Part shown: positions 54,187-62,375 of the stretch, in pieces
Numbering within the stretch: the stretch's first letter is position 1
Layout: each line of letters begins with the position of its first letter
Source of the DNA: a virus
Reading direction: 5' to 3' (one strand)
DNA length: 64,000 nt
IMG/VR virus record: IMGVR_UViG_3300042295_001683
Location: 1 to 64,000 of that record
The notes under the pieces: model-generated
Told to the model about the DNA's origin: nothing
Databases searched by the model: none
Seen by the model: the letters and a program-made list of their open reading frames with translations, nothing else
Made by a program: the position numbers and the translations under genes

Positions 54187-54965
54187 TAAGTTACGACTGC
54201 GGGATCTGTGAATACACTTCCATTAGCTTTGAAAGGTAAGTTTTGCTTGCTAATCGCTCCAGCCTGTACGTCAATAGTCTGGTCTGTGCAATAGCAGATA
54301 GCACGACGAACCGATCCCGATGTATAACCAGCCGCAGGGGGCGGAGTAGTGATAACTACCCACATATAATTCCCTGGAGTTGAAATCACGGTAGTGCCAT
54401 CGATCGCAGTTGCGCCGATCGTCAAGTTGGCTACGGTAGTTAGCCCAGCATCGATAGAACTAAACGCACCATCACAGCTAAATTCACCCGCGCCGCTAAC
54501 GATTTGACCTTGATCGAACAAAGTGCTATCAAAGGTTCGTAACTGTTCATCAGCGAGGGTTACTGTACCTGTAGCTGTTGAACGCGCCCCAAGAGGAATA
54601 AAGTTAGAGCTAGTGCTGTTGTTTGGGATCGCTAGATGGTTCGCATCGAGTGCAATTGAGCCAGTGGCAGTATATGGCCCCGACCCAGTGCTTAACGCCG
54701 TGCTGACAGCAGTTGTAACCGTTGCGCTAACTACGTTTCCAGTTACTGGATCGGTAAATGGCAGACAAGTTCCAGCGGGGATCTTAATGGTTTGCCCAGC
54801 CGTTGCAACGCTATAGGAAACAGCAACAGTAGTCGCGTTCTTAATAGCAGCCGTGGTAACGGTGATCGCAATGCGCTTGGGGTAATCGGTGTCGCCTTTA
54901 CCTAAAGGCACGATCTCGACTTTAGCGCCATTACCCGTCTCAAATGTCGTGAGCTTCTCACCCAT
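54186..54965 (-). CDS. Major tail tube protein (putative)
   Basis: 259 aa, Thr/Ala/Gly/Val-rich and almost without helices. It begins 'MGEKLTTFETGNGAKVEIVP', has a probable Ig-like C-terminal half, and lies just upstream of the chaperones and tape measure, which is the standard place of the tail tube gene. The call rests on composition and order. Confidence 0.65.
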   Translation of the reverse strand: MGEKLTTFETGNGAKVEIVPLGKGDTDYPKRIAITVTTAAIKNATTVAVSYSVATAGQTIKIPAGTCLPFTDPVTGNVVSATVTTAVSTALSTGSGPYTATGSIALDANHLAIPNNSTSSNFIPLGARSTATGTVTLADEQLRTFDSTLFDQGQIVSGAGEFSCDGAFSSIDAGLTTVANLTIGATAIDGTTVISTPGNYMWVVITTPPPAAGYTSGSVRRAICYCTDQTIDVQAGAISKQNLPFKANGSVFTDPAVVT

Positions 54966-55014
54966 GATTTTAATCCTAGATACTTTACCCTCTAGGATTG
55001 CATCAAAAAATAGC

Positions 55015-55056
55015 TATAATATTGAGTACGGACTGATCGCGGACTAACTACGGACT
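55015..55056 (+). promoter_or_regulatory. Control region of the moron with 11-bp-spaced repeats
   Basis: TATAAT at 55015-55020 without a good -35, followed by three GGACT repeats at 55030, 55041 and 55052, exactly one helical turn apart. This suggests a protein-binding site in the leader. Confidence 0.4.
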
Positions 55057-55064
55057 GAGATTTT

Positions 55065-56486
55065 ATGAGCGAAAATATTGAAGATTTGAAAGAGTTTCGC
55101 CGTAGCATTAGCGATATTTTTGACGGCGATTTTTTGAGCGATAGAGCTATCATCAACAAGGTTAAAAGGGTTGCAGAAAACAATGATATTTTGTTTGAAA
55201 TTTCGTGTATGTTTGACAACCCTAAGAGCTTGAAAGTTAAAATCAAAGAGCTAGCAGAATTTCGCGACCGCGTGAAAAGCCTTTTACATGTATCGCCTGA
55301 AGTTAGCGACCCTGATTCTATTGGTTTTATTGAGTACCTCATGGGACGATACAAGCGCTGGGAACGCGATCATGAGGTTACTCAATTTGCGCTTGAGGTC
55401 AAACAGCTTTTAATTGATCTAGTTGGCAAAGACATTAGCAATGATGAAGCGATCGCTGAGATTAAGCGCTTGCAAGCCAATCAAAACAGAAGTGACAAAA
55501 TCATCCTTGATAGGCTTGCAGAACAAGAGGAGTTTGAAAAGGCTCCACGCTATGATCCGCAAGAAGTCTCAGAAATCTGTGATGATAGCGATCATAAATC
55601 TGCCAAGGATCGCGAAATTGAGAGACTAAATCGCTGTCTATCGGAGATTGTTGACATTTTAAATAGGGCTAATACAGAATGTCTTGACCATTACAGATCC
55701 AAGCAAGAAGAAAAAATTGTTCTTACTGGATTCCGCCGATTATGCGACATTCACGCAGCCCTTTTTAAAAAGCGTAGTGAGTATGAGATTTATGGCAGTC
55801 GCATTATTAATGATTTGCTGAACTCAGTAAATCTACAAGCCCAAAAGCACGCCTATGATCAGGAAGAAATCAAGTTTCGCAGTCAGATCAAACAAGCGCT
55901 ATATGAAGGAGTCAGGAAAGACAAATATCCGTCTATTGATGAGTTCCCTGACGATGACGCTATCAGCTTTGTAGAGCATTTAATAGATCGTCACAAACAC
56001 TGGGGGCGCGATCATGAGTTTACTCAATTTGCGCTTGAGGTTAAACAGCTTTTAATTGATTCAGTTGGTAAAGATATTAGCAATGAAGAGGCGATCGCTG
56101 AGATTAAGCGCTTGCAAGCCAATCAAAACAGATTTGATTCTGCAACTTACGATCCTTTTCAAGATAAATACAAACTTGAAAATATAGAACATGCCATTAG
56201 CTTTCGCGCTACAGTAGCGTCATATTTGGGCTGTTCCTATGACAGGAATGAAGCGATCGCCAAGATTGAACAACTTACAGGAGACAAGGATCGCGAAATT
56301 GAGAGACTAAATCGCTGTATATCTGGTATTGCCTCATTCTTGGACTTGCCTAGTGATGCCAAGCAACCTGACATTTGTTTTGCAATCATGGAGCTAAGGC
56401 AGAAATACAAAAAGATTAGTCGAGAGCCTTCATCACATGAGCAGATCGTCATAGTTGATTGGATCGCCCGTCTCGTTGGTAAGTAA
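55065..56486 (+). CDS. Moron-encoded protein with a tandem internal duplication
   Basis: 473 aa, charged and helical. Two blocks of about 55 residues containing 'TQFALEVKQLLIDLVGKDIS' and 'EIKRLQANQNR' recur near 108-165 and 325-380, and 'KDREIERLNRC' occurs twice. The gene opposes all surrounding tail genes and has its own promoter region and is therefore a moron. Function unknown. Confidence 0.5.
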   Translation: MSENIEDLKEFRRSISDIFDGDFLSDRAIINKVKRVAENNDILFEISCMFDNPKSLKVKIKELAEFRDRVKSLLHVSPEVSDPDSIGFIEYLMGRYKRWERDHEVTQFALEVKQLLIDLVGKDISNDEAIAEIKRLQANQNRSDKIILDRLAEQEEFEKAPRYDPQEVSEICDDSDHKSAKDREIERLNRCLSEIVDILNRANTECLDHYRSKQEEKIVLTGFRRLCDIHAALFKKRSEYEIYGSRIINDLLNSVNLQAQKHAYDQEEIKFRSQIKQALYEGVRKDKYPSIDEFPDDDAISFVEHLIDRHKHWGRDHEFTQFALEVKQLLIDSVGKDISNEEAIAEIKRLQANQNRFDSATYDPFQDKYKLENIEHAISFRATVASYLGCSYDRNEAIAKIEQLTGDKDREIERLNRCISGIASFLDLPSDAKQPDICFAIMELRQKYKKISREPSSHEQIVIVDWIARLVGK

Positions 56487-56488
56487 GC

Positions 56489-56704
56489 ATGGAAGAAGGT
56501 AAATCAATAGAAATAAAAATCGTCATCACATCTGCTTTTCTCGCAGAGCTTAATAAACTTATGCCAGATTGCGAGAAGGGCAAGGGATATCGCACTGAGA
56601 TAATCTATTTTTTTATCAGAGAAGGTTATCTTGCAACTAAAAATAAATCACAGCAAGAGCCACGCCCGAATTATGGCAGTAATCGAGATTATTTAAGGAG
56701 ATAA
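56489..56704 (+). CDS. Hypothetical protein, second moron gene
   Basis: 71 aa; 'IEIKIVITSAFLAELNKLMP' and a basic, disordered end. Starts two bases after the previous stop. RHH-like pattern is possible but weak. Confidence 0.45.
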   Translation: MEEGKSIEIKIVITSAFLAELNKLMPDCEKGKGYRTEIIYFFIREGYLATKNKSQQEPRPNYGSNRDYLRR

Positions 56705-56710
56705 TAAAAA

Positions 56711-56770
56711 ATGATCGCCATCCAATTAACTCAGGACAGCGATCGCATTCAAGACATAGTAAAGGAGTAA
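56711..56770 (+). CDS. Possible micropeptide
   Basis: 19 codons ('MIAIQLTQDSDRIQDIVKE') directly after the second moron gene. Too short to judge. Confidence 0.15.
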   Translation: MIAIQLTQDSDRIQDIVKE

Positions 56771-56798
56771 ACACGCGGTCAAGCGATTTACACTGTGA

Positions 56799-57077
56799 TT
56801 ATCGCATATTTCGTAAATATTCTAATCTAATCAATTTCCGAGCATTCTCAAAATTAACCCGCTGCTTGTTATCTCTCACCTCACGCGATTCCACTGGTCT
56901 CTCAACAGGCTTTTGCTGCACTGTGATAATTTGTTGCACACCTTTACCAGCTAAGTGATCGAGGTTGTAGACTACGCCGCGCCATTCGATGAAGTTGGCG
57001 GGATAGTTGAGAGGTTCAATGGCAATCGCGGGGGATGGGATTGCGAAAAGTAGGATGGGGAGTATGTATTTTTTCAT
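56799..57077 (-). CDS. Small exported protein with signal peptide
   Basis: 92 aa. Signal peptide 'MKKYILPILLFAIPSPAIA' with a probable Ala-x-Ala site, then a mature part with 'NFIEWRGVVYNLDHLAGKGV' and a basic end. Could alter the cell surface or periplasm. Coupled to the upstream gene by a 4-base overlap. Confidence 0.55.
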   Translation of the reverse strand: MKKYILPILLFAIPSPAIAIEPLNYPANFIEWRGVVYNLDHLAGKGVQQIITVQQKPVERPVESREVRDNKQRVNFENARKLIRLEYLRNMR

Positions 57078-57304
57078 GGGTTTGTTTTATTTGGTTTAAT
57101 TCCTATTGTCCTGATTTCTGCGTTTCCTTTAGCCCAGTACCAAGTATTCACCCAATTTTTAATATGTATTTGTACGAATCTAACTCCATTTATTGATTGA
57201 GTTAGAACTTCATTTATTTGCGCTGATGGATAGACTCTTGCAAAATTTAAAGCCGTAACCCATTCAGGACGAGTATGCCTTATTCGTCTTAGTTTCCTTT
57301 TCAC
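57074..57304 (-). CDS. Hypothetical basic protein
   Basis: 76 aa, strongly basic N-terminus ('MKRKLRRIRHTRPEWVTALN'). Overlaps both neighbours. Function unknown. Confidence 0.45.
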   Translation of the reverse strand: MKRKLRRIRHTRPEWVTALNFARVYPSAQINEVLTQSINGVRFVQIHIKNWVNTWYWAKGNAEIRTIGIKPNKTNP

Positions 57305-57711
57305 GCAACCACTCCTTTAAAAGCTCCGATTACAAACTGAAAATTGCTAGGCACAAACGGATGTGCCATCGGCACAGGACGAAGTAAACCAACACGCTTA
57401 CCGCCTAAATCTAACTCACAACGCACGTTATTAAATGACGCAAAATTAGCTGGTAAACATTTGGGATCTTGAATCCATATCTTGATCGGTGTTTCCTCCA
57501 CACTAGCGCCGATCGTCTCAAGTAATTGCGGATTACTTTCACGTACAGCCCAGCCTTGCACCGCTCTTGTATCGCTATCAATCACAGGATTACCTAGCGC
57601 GTTAACCGTGCCTGTATCTATGCTATTGCGTACCCAAAACGTGCAGTTATATTGGTAACTGCCATCGGGGTTCTTGGGCGCAAATGGGGGGATGAGGTTA
57701 GGGAGTTGCAT
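57301..57711 (-). CDS. Hypothetical head-tail joining or tail terminator candidate
   Basis: 136 aa, beta-rich with Pro/Asn-rich loops ('QDPKCLPANFASFNNVRCEL'). Its place between the virion-morphogenesis gene and the tail tube suits a connector protein. No specific motif. Confidence 0.4.
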   Translation of the reverse strand: MQLPNLIPPFAPKNPDGSYQYNCTFWVRNSIDTGTVNALGNPVIDSDTRAVQGWAVRESNPQLLETIGASVEETPIKIWIQDPKCLPANFASFNNVRCELDLGGKRVGLLRPVPMAHPFVPSNFQFVIGAFKGVVA

Positions 57712-57892
57712 GATGTCTCTCTTTCTTAAATCTTGGAGGCTCGTAGCTTTCGCACAAATTCCGATACCGTTCAGCAGGTGTTGTTAAGTGCGCTAATTCT
57801 GGGAAAGTTGAGGGATGATGACTAATAAATTTAGACTGAGTATCTCGCAAATGATTGTAAAACTCTAGTTGATCAGGTGTCATTCGTCTCAT
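57698..57892 (-). CDS. Small hypothetical protein
   Basis: 64 aa, His/Arg-rich, helical ('PDQLEFYNHLRDTQSKFI'). Overlaps the next gene by 14 bases. Function unknown. Confidence 0.45.
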   Translation of the reverse strand: MRRMTPDQLEFYNHLRDTQSKFISHHPSTFPELAHLTTPAERYRNLCESYEPPRFKKERHHATP

Positions 57893-57895
57893 ACA

Positions 57896-58312
57896 TTACT
57901 TACCCTTCAAATGCTTGCTTAACTCAATTTTAGCGCGTTCTTTCGTCTCTGGACTCATGCCTAAAAACCGCCGCGCCTCATTGGCATATGCAAAGTACCG
58001 TTTAGCCTCACCAGTGACGCTGATCCGATAACTTCTGTCATCGCTTGATATTACTGTTATTCCTTTACGCATCGCATCAGTACGCCGCAAAATCGTAAGG
58101 AACGCGCCAATTAAGCGCTTGTGTGCGATGTACTTAGCGCTGAGTGTTTTCCACGCCGCACCCGTATTAGGATCGCCACCCTCACGAATAATATTATCTT
58201 GCAGTGCAACCACATGATCCGCGCTGACAGTCTTTATCACAGGCTCTATGTTTTGCAGCTTGGATAGGAGCTTAGCGGCGATCGGTGTGTTGGGCAGGGT
58301 GAATTTAAGCAT
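57896..58312 (-). CDS. Phage virion morphogenesis / tail completion protein (Mu gpG / P2 gpS-like)
   Basis: 138 aa. 'GAAWKTLSAKYIAHKRLIGA', 'ILRRTDAMRKGITV' and 'YANEARRFLGMSPETKERAK' reproduce the pattern of the tail completion family (PF05069): a Trp-x-x-Leu-Ser block, a Leu-x-Arg-Thr block and a Phe-Leu-Gly-Met end. Expected to act at the neck or tail end during assembly. Confidence 0.7.
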   Translation of the reverse strand: MLKFTLPNTPIAAKLLSKLQNIEPVIKTVSADHVVALQDNIIREGGDPNTGAAWKTLSAKYIAHKRLIGAFLTILRRTDAMRKGITVISSDDRSYRISVTGEAKRYFAYANEARRFLGMSPETKERAKIELSKHLKGK

Positions 58313-58321
58313 AATGGCAAC

Positions 58322-58355
58322 AAAAAGCGCTTACGGTGTATTGTAAGCGCTTTTT
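58322..58355. terminator. Bidirectional terminator
   Basis: AAAAAGCGCTTAC and GTAAGCGCTTTTT, a perfect 13-bp stem around an 8-base loop. Confidence 0.88.
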
Positions 58356-58375
58356 AGCTTTGGTTTCTGAAGATG

Positions 58376-58726
58376 CTATTCGTTAGTGAGTAAATCGTTT
58401 AGTAAATCAAGGCAGTCTCTAGTGACGATCCTGTTAACTCGATCATTTATATCTGGCAATCTATCTGAGATCCCAAAATCGTGAATCCTAGAAACTACGG
58501 AAGCTCTAGCTTTTTTAAGCTCGTCATTACAATTAGGGCTGGTCAAAACATCTTCTCTAAGATACCTGCCAAGCCTTTGACATTCACAGAAAGCCATCGC
58601 TTTAAGAATCTGTTCATCTTGCAGGCATCCAACAGAAAAATCTGTCATAGCTTGCATATATTTGTCATAGTGGCGTTTGTATCGAGACTCAAAATATTCA
58701 ATGTGTTCAAGTGATTGAGTTTCCAT
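58376..58726 (-). CDS. Hypothetical helical protein
   Basis: 116 aa, helical, with three Cys and many charges ('HIEYFESRYKRHYDKYMQAM'). No motif. Stands between a terminator and a TAGTA-regulated gene. Confidence 0.45.
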   Translation of the reverse strand: METQSLEHIEYFESRYKRHYDKYMQAMTDFSVGCLQDEQILKAMAFCECQRLGRYLREDVLTSPNCNDELKKARASVVSRIHDFGISDRLPDINDRVNRIVTRDCLDLLNDLLTNE

Positions 58727-58749
58727 CGTGTTACTTTCCTTTGTTTTGT

Positions 58750-59040
58750 CTATTTAGCTTTACGAGCCGTTGTCATTTCGCCACCTGCGATAAGTGGCTG
58801 TGCATTCTGCACCTCATCAAAATAGCTGATGCAGTCGCCATCCTCAAAGTCTACCGTCACAGTCACGATTTCGGTGAAGTAGAACTCAAAGCCATCTGCT
58901 TGGCTGCCTGAGTACTCAAAGTTCTTGACATTTGGTGACAAGCTTTTAGCCAGTGCGATCGCCGATGGCTTGTCAGCTAGATCGGGGTGTGTTTCGCTGT
59001 CCCATGCGTGATTAAAGTAGCAGTTAATTTGTGTTTGCAT
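58750..59040 (-). CDS. Hypothetical protein, TAGTA-regulon gene 1
   Basis: 96 aa, acidic ('MQTQINCYFNHAWDSETHPD'). Transcribed from the promoter at 59070-59099, whose leader ends GGAGTAAACGACA-ATG, as at two other genes. Function unknown. Confidence 0.55.
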   Translation of the reverse strand: MQTQINCYFNHAWDSETHPDLADKPSAIALAKSLSPNVKNFEYSGSQADGFEFYFTEIVTVTVDFEDGDCISYFDEVQNAQPLIAGGEMTTARKAK

Positions 59041-59069
59041 TGTCGTTTACTCCTTTGTCTATACGAGTA

Positions 59070-59099
59070 ATAGTATCAGTACTAGACGAAAGATGTCAA
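59070..59099 (-). promoter_or_regulatory. TAGTA-type promoter 1
   Basis: On the minus strand TTGACA, 18 bases, TACTAT. TAGTACTGATACTA (minus) overlaps the -10. The leader continues to AAAGGAGTAAACGAC directly before the ATG. Confidence 0.75.
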
Positions 59100-59126
59100 G
59101 ATATTTGTAATATTTGTTTACAATTA

Positions 59127-59396
59127 CTACTCACCTTTAGTTTTTGGCTTGTACTTATGCACTTCCTTATACTTCTCAGGATGTGCCAATCGATAACGCA
59201 AATCATACTCAGCCTGACTCATGGGCTTATCGCCTATTGTTTGACCGCCACGCTTGCGATCGCTGTCAGTCATGGTGACTGTTTTTCCTTCAGGAGTGAG
59301 ACAGCCACGCCTACAGCGATATTGTTTCGCTCCTGATGATTTTGTACCGTTAAAGCACATTGGTTTATGGCAGTAGGGGCAGTCTGGGTTAGGCAT
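59127..59396 (-). CDS. Zinc-ribbon protein, paralog of 44166
   Basis: 89 aa. 'CPYCHKPMCFNGTKSSGAKQ' and 'YRCRRGC' form an InsA-like zinc ribbon; a basic tail rich in Lys/Tyr follows. Related to the 44166-44387 product. Probably binds DNA. Confidence 0.55.
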   Translation of the reverse strand: MPNPDCPYCHKPMCFNGTKSSGAKQYRCRRGCLTPEGKTVTMTDSDRKRGGQTIGDKPMSQAEYDLRYRLAHPEKYKEVHKYKPKTKGE

Positions 59397-59901
59397 TCTT
59401 TAAAGCCTCCATATGTGCGATATCTTGCGGTGTACCTGCGAAATTAATCCAGTTAAACCATTCAACTTTTTCGTCATCGGAAACAGGTGTATCGTATTCA
59501 CAAAGCCTATAAGCTGTAACCCAATGGCGGTTAATTTGCCCTGCATAATCTTTCGGGAGATCATCACAGTAATAACCACAGAAATCAAAGCCGCCTTGTA
59601 CATACTCAATAAAAGCGCTTAAACGCTGCTTTCCGTCAATTACTTGGTAAGTATCGCCAAGAGTTTGAACAACGCTAATAGGCGGAATAGATCGGCGAAT
59701 CAGAATACTCTCAATTAGCGATCGCTTTTGGTCAAGAGTCCAAACTAAGGGGCGCTGTAGATTCAAACCTTTTGTTGGCAGATATACATCAAAGTCCCAT
59801 CTTTTGCGTAATACGCTTTTACCTTGTGCAATAACAAGATTTCCAGATCCGATCTCTTGACGCTCTAAAAAAGAACTGCGTAGGGGTGGTAATTTACTCA
59901 T
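59389..59901 (-). CDS. DUF262 / GmrSD-N-like (ParB-fold) protein
   Basis: 170 aa. 'NLQRPLVWTLDQKRSLIESI', 'PPISVVQT' and 'YQVIDGKQRLSAFIEYVQGG' are the DUF262 signature (Asp-Gly-x-Gln-Arg). In GmrSD restriction systems this domain is the NTPase-type subunit acting on modified DNA; the nuclease half (DUF1524) is missing here. In phages it may be an anti-restriction or exclusion protein. Confidence 0.75.
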   Translation of the reverse strand: MSKLPPLRSSFLERQEIGSGNLVIAQGKSVLRKRWDFDVYLPTKGLNLQRPLVWTLDQKRSLIESILIRRSIPPISVVQTLGDTYQVIDGKQRLSAFIEYVQGGFDFCGYYCDDLPKDYAGQINRHWVTAYRLCEYDTPVSDDEKVEWFNWINFAGTPQDIAHMEALKNA

Positions 59902-60127
59902 GGCTTAGTAATCTTTTTAACTCGCTTACTGTTTCCAATGCGTGCCAAATACCTTCAGACTGCCGTAACCATGAGTATTCGTAACCCTCATCAGCCATGC
60001 GTACAGATAAAATGTCGTCTTCCCATAAATCAAAGATGTACTCTTCGCCGATCTTGCCATCGATATTGTCAGGATGTAATTCGGCATAGCGTTGTAGGAA
60101 CGCTTGGATCATGAATAATTTTTGCAT
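59894..60127 (-). CDS. Hypothetical acidic protein
   Basis: 77 aa, acidic ('EEYIFDLWEDDILSVRMADE'). Overlaps the DUF262 start by 8 bases, so the two are co-translated. Function unknown. Confidence 0.5.
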   Translation of the reverse strand: MQKLFMIQAFLQRYAELHPDNIDGKIGEEYIFDLWEDDILSVRMADEGYEYSWLRQSEGIWHALETVSELKRLLSHE

Positions 60128-60194
60128 CGTCGTTACCTTTGTGAATGTTAGTTGAGAGAGGGTCGCAACTCCCTCGTTTGCGCGGGTGTGTCGG

Positions 60195-60440
60195 TTAGAT
60201 TGCGTCTACTTCAGGGTTTGCTTCTGTTTGCCAAATATCAAAAATGGTTTCAATCTTAAAATCTGAATGCCAGTAATGTTTAAACAGGCACTTTACGGAA
60301 TCCTCAATATAATGAATTTCTACTTCATTTGTTTCGTTGTTGTACTTTGCGAACCCACTGCCAACAACCCCGTAGTCTCTTTTTACTACTGCATACCAAT
60401 CTTGAAGTCTTGCGTTGATATGATTTACTACTGCGTTCAT
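60195..60440 (-). CDS. Hypothetical protein, TAGTA-regulon gene 2
   Basis: 81 aa, acidic C-terminus ('IFDIWQTEANPEVDAI'). Behind the promoter at 60477-60506 with the shared AAAGGAGTAAACGAC leader. Function unknown. Confidence 0.55.
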   Translation of the reverse strand: MNAVVNHINARLQDWYAVVKRDYGVVGSGFAKYNNETNEVEIHYIEDSVKCLFKHYWHSDFKIETIFDIWQTEANPEVDAI

Positions 60441-60476
60441 GGTCGTTTACTCCTTTGTTTTGTCTGTATGAATAAA

Positions 60477-60506
60477 ATAGTATCAGTACTAGTCGAAAGA
60501 TGTCAA
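60477..60506 (-). promoter_or_regulatory. TAGTA-type promoter 2
   Basis: On the minus strand TTGACA, 18 bases, TACTAT, with TAGTACTGATACTA overlapping the -10; the -35 region and spacer (ATCTTTCG) match promoter 1. Confidence 0.75.
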
Positions 60507-60574
60507 TAGGGTAAGCAAATTATTTTTTAGAATGTTAGTTGAATGAGGGGCGGTTAAGCCCCTGATGTGTAATA

Positions 60575-60874
60575 TTAAAAAGCGTTGTAAGCATCGTTAT
60601 ACGCTTTGTCCAATTCCGTAAAAATGGCTTTTGCTGCCAAAAACTCAGCTTTAGAAATCGCGTCTTTTTGGTAGTAGTCGTTTTGAGCTTTAGTCCAGAT
60701 AGGGTAGTAATCATCCCAAGCCTTCTTGGCATTGTCATAAGCGATTTGCTCTTCAGACTTACCACAAACACTAGTCCACAAAGCCTCTAATTGTTCTGCG
60801 GTTTCGATCAAGATAGTATTAAGTTCAGTAGTTTCTTCGTCTTCGCCAAATAGATCGAATTGGATAACAGTCAT
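60575..60874 (-). CDS. Hypothetical protein, TAGTA-regulon gene 3
   Basis: 99 aa, begins 'MTVIQFDLFGEDEETTEL', acidic then helical. Behind the promoter at 60908-60937. Function unknown. Confidence 0.55.
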   Translation of the reverse strand: MTVIQFDLFGEDEETTELNTILIETAEQLEALWTSVCGKSEEQIAYDNAKKAWDDYYPIWTKAQNDYYQKDAISKAEFLAAKAIFTELDKAYNDAYNAF

Positions 60875-60907
60875 GTCGTTTACTCCTTTGTTTTGTCTAT
60901 AAGAGTA

Positions 60908-60937
60908 ATACTATCAGTACTAAACGAAAGGTGTCAA
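60908..60937 (-). promoter_or_regulatory. TAGTA-type promoter 3
   Basis: On the minus strand TTGACA, 18 bases, TAGTAT. The operator is degraded to TAGTACTGATAGTA, so one arm has a C-to-G change. Leader as in promoters 1 and 2. Confidence 0.7.
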
Positions 60938-60975
60938 TAGGGTAGGCAAACTATTTTTTAGATCGTAATATTCCG

Positions 60976-61485
60976 TTACAAATATCCTGCGTAATCAAAC
61001 TCAAAAATAATGCTATCCAGTAGCGGCGCTTGATCGATCTGCTTTGGAGGTGGAAGTTGCTTGTATAGATCTAAAAGCTTGGCAACTTTCGCCGCCGCTA
61101 GTGATAAACCCTCACTTAGGTTTGTCTCAGTAATCGGATCAAGTCCTGCTACGTCTCTATATGCATTGATTTGATTTAGCGTAAGCCTATCTGTATTCAT
61201 GTGATCCTTTAGCAATACCCAAGATTTTTTCCTAACGTCAACTTGACGATTGAGCATCTTGGTAAACTCATCCATCGCAATATTCCGATAAATAATTATC
61301 TCTATGCCTTGATACTTGACTGGATTACCATTGATAATCGCAGGAAAATTGATGCCGCCTTCTTCTAAATCTTCATCTGGCAACATCAAGATAGAGGGTT
61401 GCACAATGTCGCCAAAATACCTGATGCCAATTAGATCGGGAATAGCAGCGAGTATGGCTGTTCTGATTTCAAGCGGTGTTTTCAC
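60976..61485 (-). CDS. Hypothetical structural-region protein
   Basis: 169 aa, begins 'MKTPLEIRTAILAAIPDLIG'; mixed alpha/beta. Phage neck and tail-terminator proteins often open with such a helix, so this is a candidate tail-terminator, but weak. Confidence 0.4.
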   Translation of the reverse strand: MKTPLEIRTAILAAIPDLIGIRYFGDIVQPSILMLPDEDLEEGGINFPAIINGNPVKYQGIEIIIYRNIAMDEFTKMLNRQVDVRKKSWVLLKDHMNTDRLTLNQINAYRDVAGLDPITETNLSEGLSLAAAKVAKLLDLYKQLPPPKQIDQAPLLDSIIFEFDYAGYL

Positions 61486-61646
61486 GATGGCAACCGATAA
61501 AGCTTTGTGCTAATATTGTAAACGCGATCGCGCATAGAGCAGATCAAGTGTTGGTGCAAGCCCAAAGGTTTAGGGTGTGGATAGTCGCCTTGTAATCGTG
61601 CCGCCTAAAAGTCTCGTCCTCCTTGTCCTAAACGCGATCGCTTTAA

Positions 61647-61764
61647 CCGAGAGTAGCTCTAAGTGGATAGAGCATCGTGAAGGTTCTGATGTCATATAAG
61701 TAGCTCTTATACTGACTAAATGGCTTGTAAGCGAAGGTTATAGGTTCAAATCCTATCTCTTGGA
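61647..61764 (+). tRNA. tRNA-like gene with a hairpin insertion in the anticodon arm
   Basis: Acceptor stem CCGAGAG (61647-61653) pairs with CTCTTGG (61757-61763), followed by discriminator A. D-stem GCTC/GAGC (61656-61659, 61670-61673), T-stem ATAGG/CCTAT with loop TTCAAAT, and variable loop are normal. The anticodon stem TCGT/GCGA encloses about 52 bases in place of 7-9; a hairpin at 61691-61716 fills the excess. The 3' half of the loop, CTTGTAA, would give anticodon TGT (Thr) if the insertion were absent. May be a decayed, recombinant or processed tRNA. Confidence 0.45.
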
Positions 61765-61766
61765 TT

Positions 61767-62375
61767 TTAATTAAACACAGTTTCAGCTACACAATGCGCG
61801 ATCGCTTTCTGAGTTTTAGCTAACTCTAATTTGAGCTTATCCACTTTCTTAGTTCCAATCTTTGACCACTTAAGCTCATCAACTATCTCAGCAATCCTAT
61901 CGGCGCGTAATTCGCCAAGTGTGGCGATGAGAGAGGCTTTGTCATGCAATATGGGATTATGGCCCCATTTAATCACCACGCTACTATATGGTGATGATTG
62001 CGGCATCAAGCTAATCGTAATCACAATGGTATCCGCAAAAACAGGATCAGGCGCTTTGCATTGCGAGTAAACAAAGTGGAATAAATCTTGATTACCATCG
62101 TCAAACTTTTGCCCAAAGTACTGAGATAGGCTGTCAATCAAACCATCTCTCACAGGTTTAAAAGCGATCGCCAAGCCGTCATCATCCATCGGTCTATTAG
62201 CAGCAGCAAAGCGATGAAAGTGTATGCGTAATTGTGATTTGGTATCCCAATCAAAAGCAGACTCAATCGCGCCGCCTTGCTTCAGTGATTGCTTTTCTTT
62301 GAGGTGTAGTATCCAGTTACCACGCCCGTTACTTGTGTTTTTGGGCGGTTCGTCTATGATGTATTGGATTAGCAT
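61767..62375 (-). CDS. RusA-like Holliday junction resolvase (putative)
   Basis: 202 aa. 'LRIHFHRFAAANRPMDDDGL' and 'FKPVRDGLIDSLSQYF' with 'KFDDGNQDLFHFVYS' follow the RusA layout (acidic cluster, Lys-x-x-x-Asp-Gly-Leu, later acidic residue). RusA would cut junctions in replicating phage DNA. The C-terminal helical part is extra. Confidence 0.5.
   Translation of the reverse strand: MLIQYIIDEPPKNTSNGRGNWILHLKEKQSLKQGGAIESAFDWDTKSQLRIHFHRFAAANRPMDDDGLAIAFKPVRDGLIDSLSQYFGQKFDDGNQDLFHFVYSQCKAPDPVFADTIVITISLMPQSSPYSSVVIKWGHNPILHDKASLIATLGELRADRIAEIVDELKWSKIGTKKVDKLKLELAKTQKAIAHCVAETVFN

Noticed and set aside
61647-61764. A group I intron in the tRNA
   Set aside because: The extra part is only about 45 bases, far below any group I intron.
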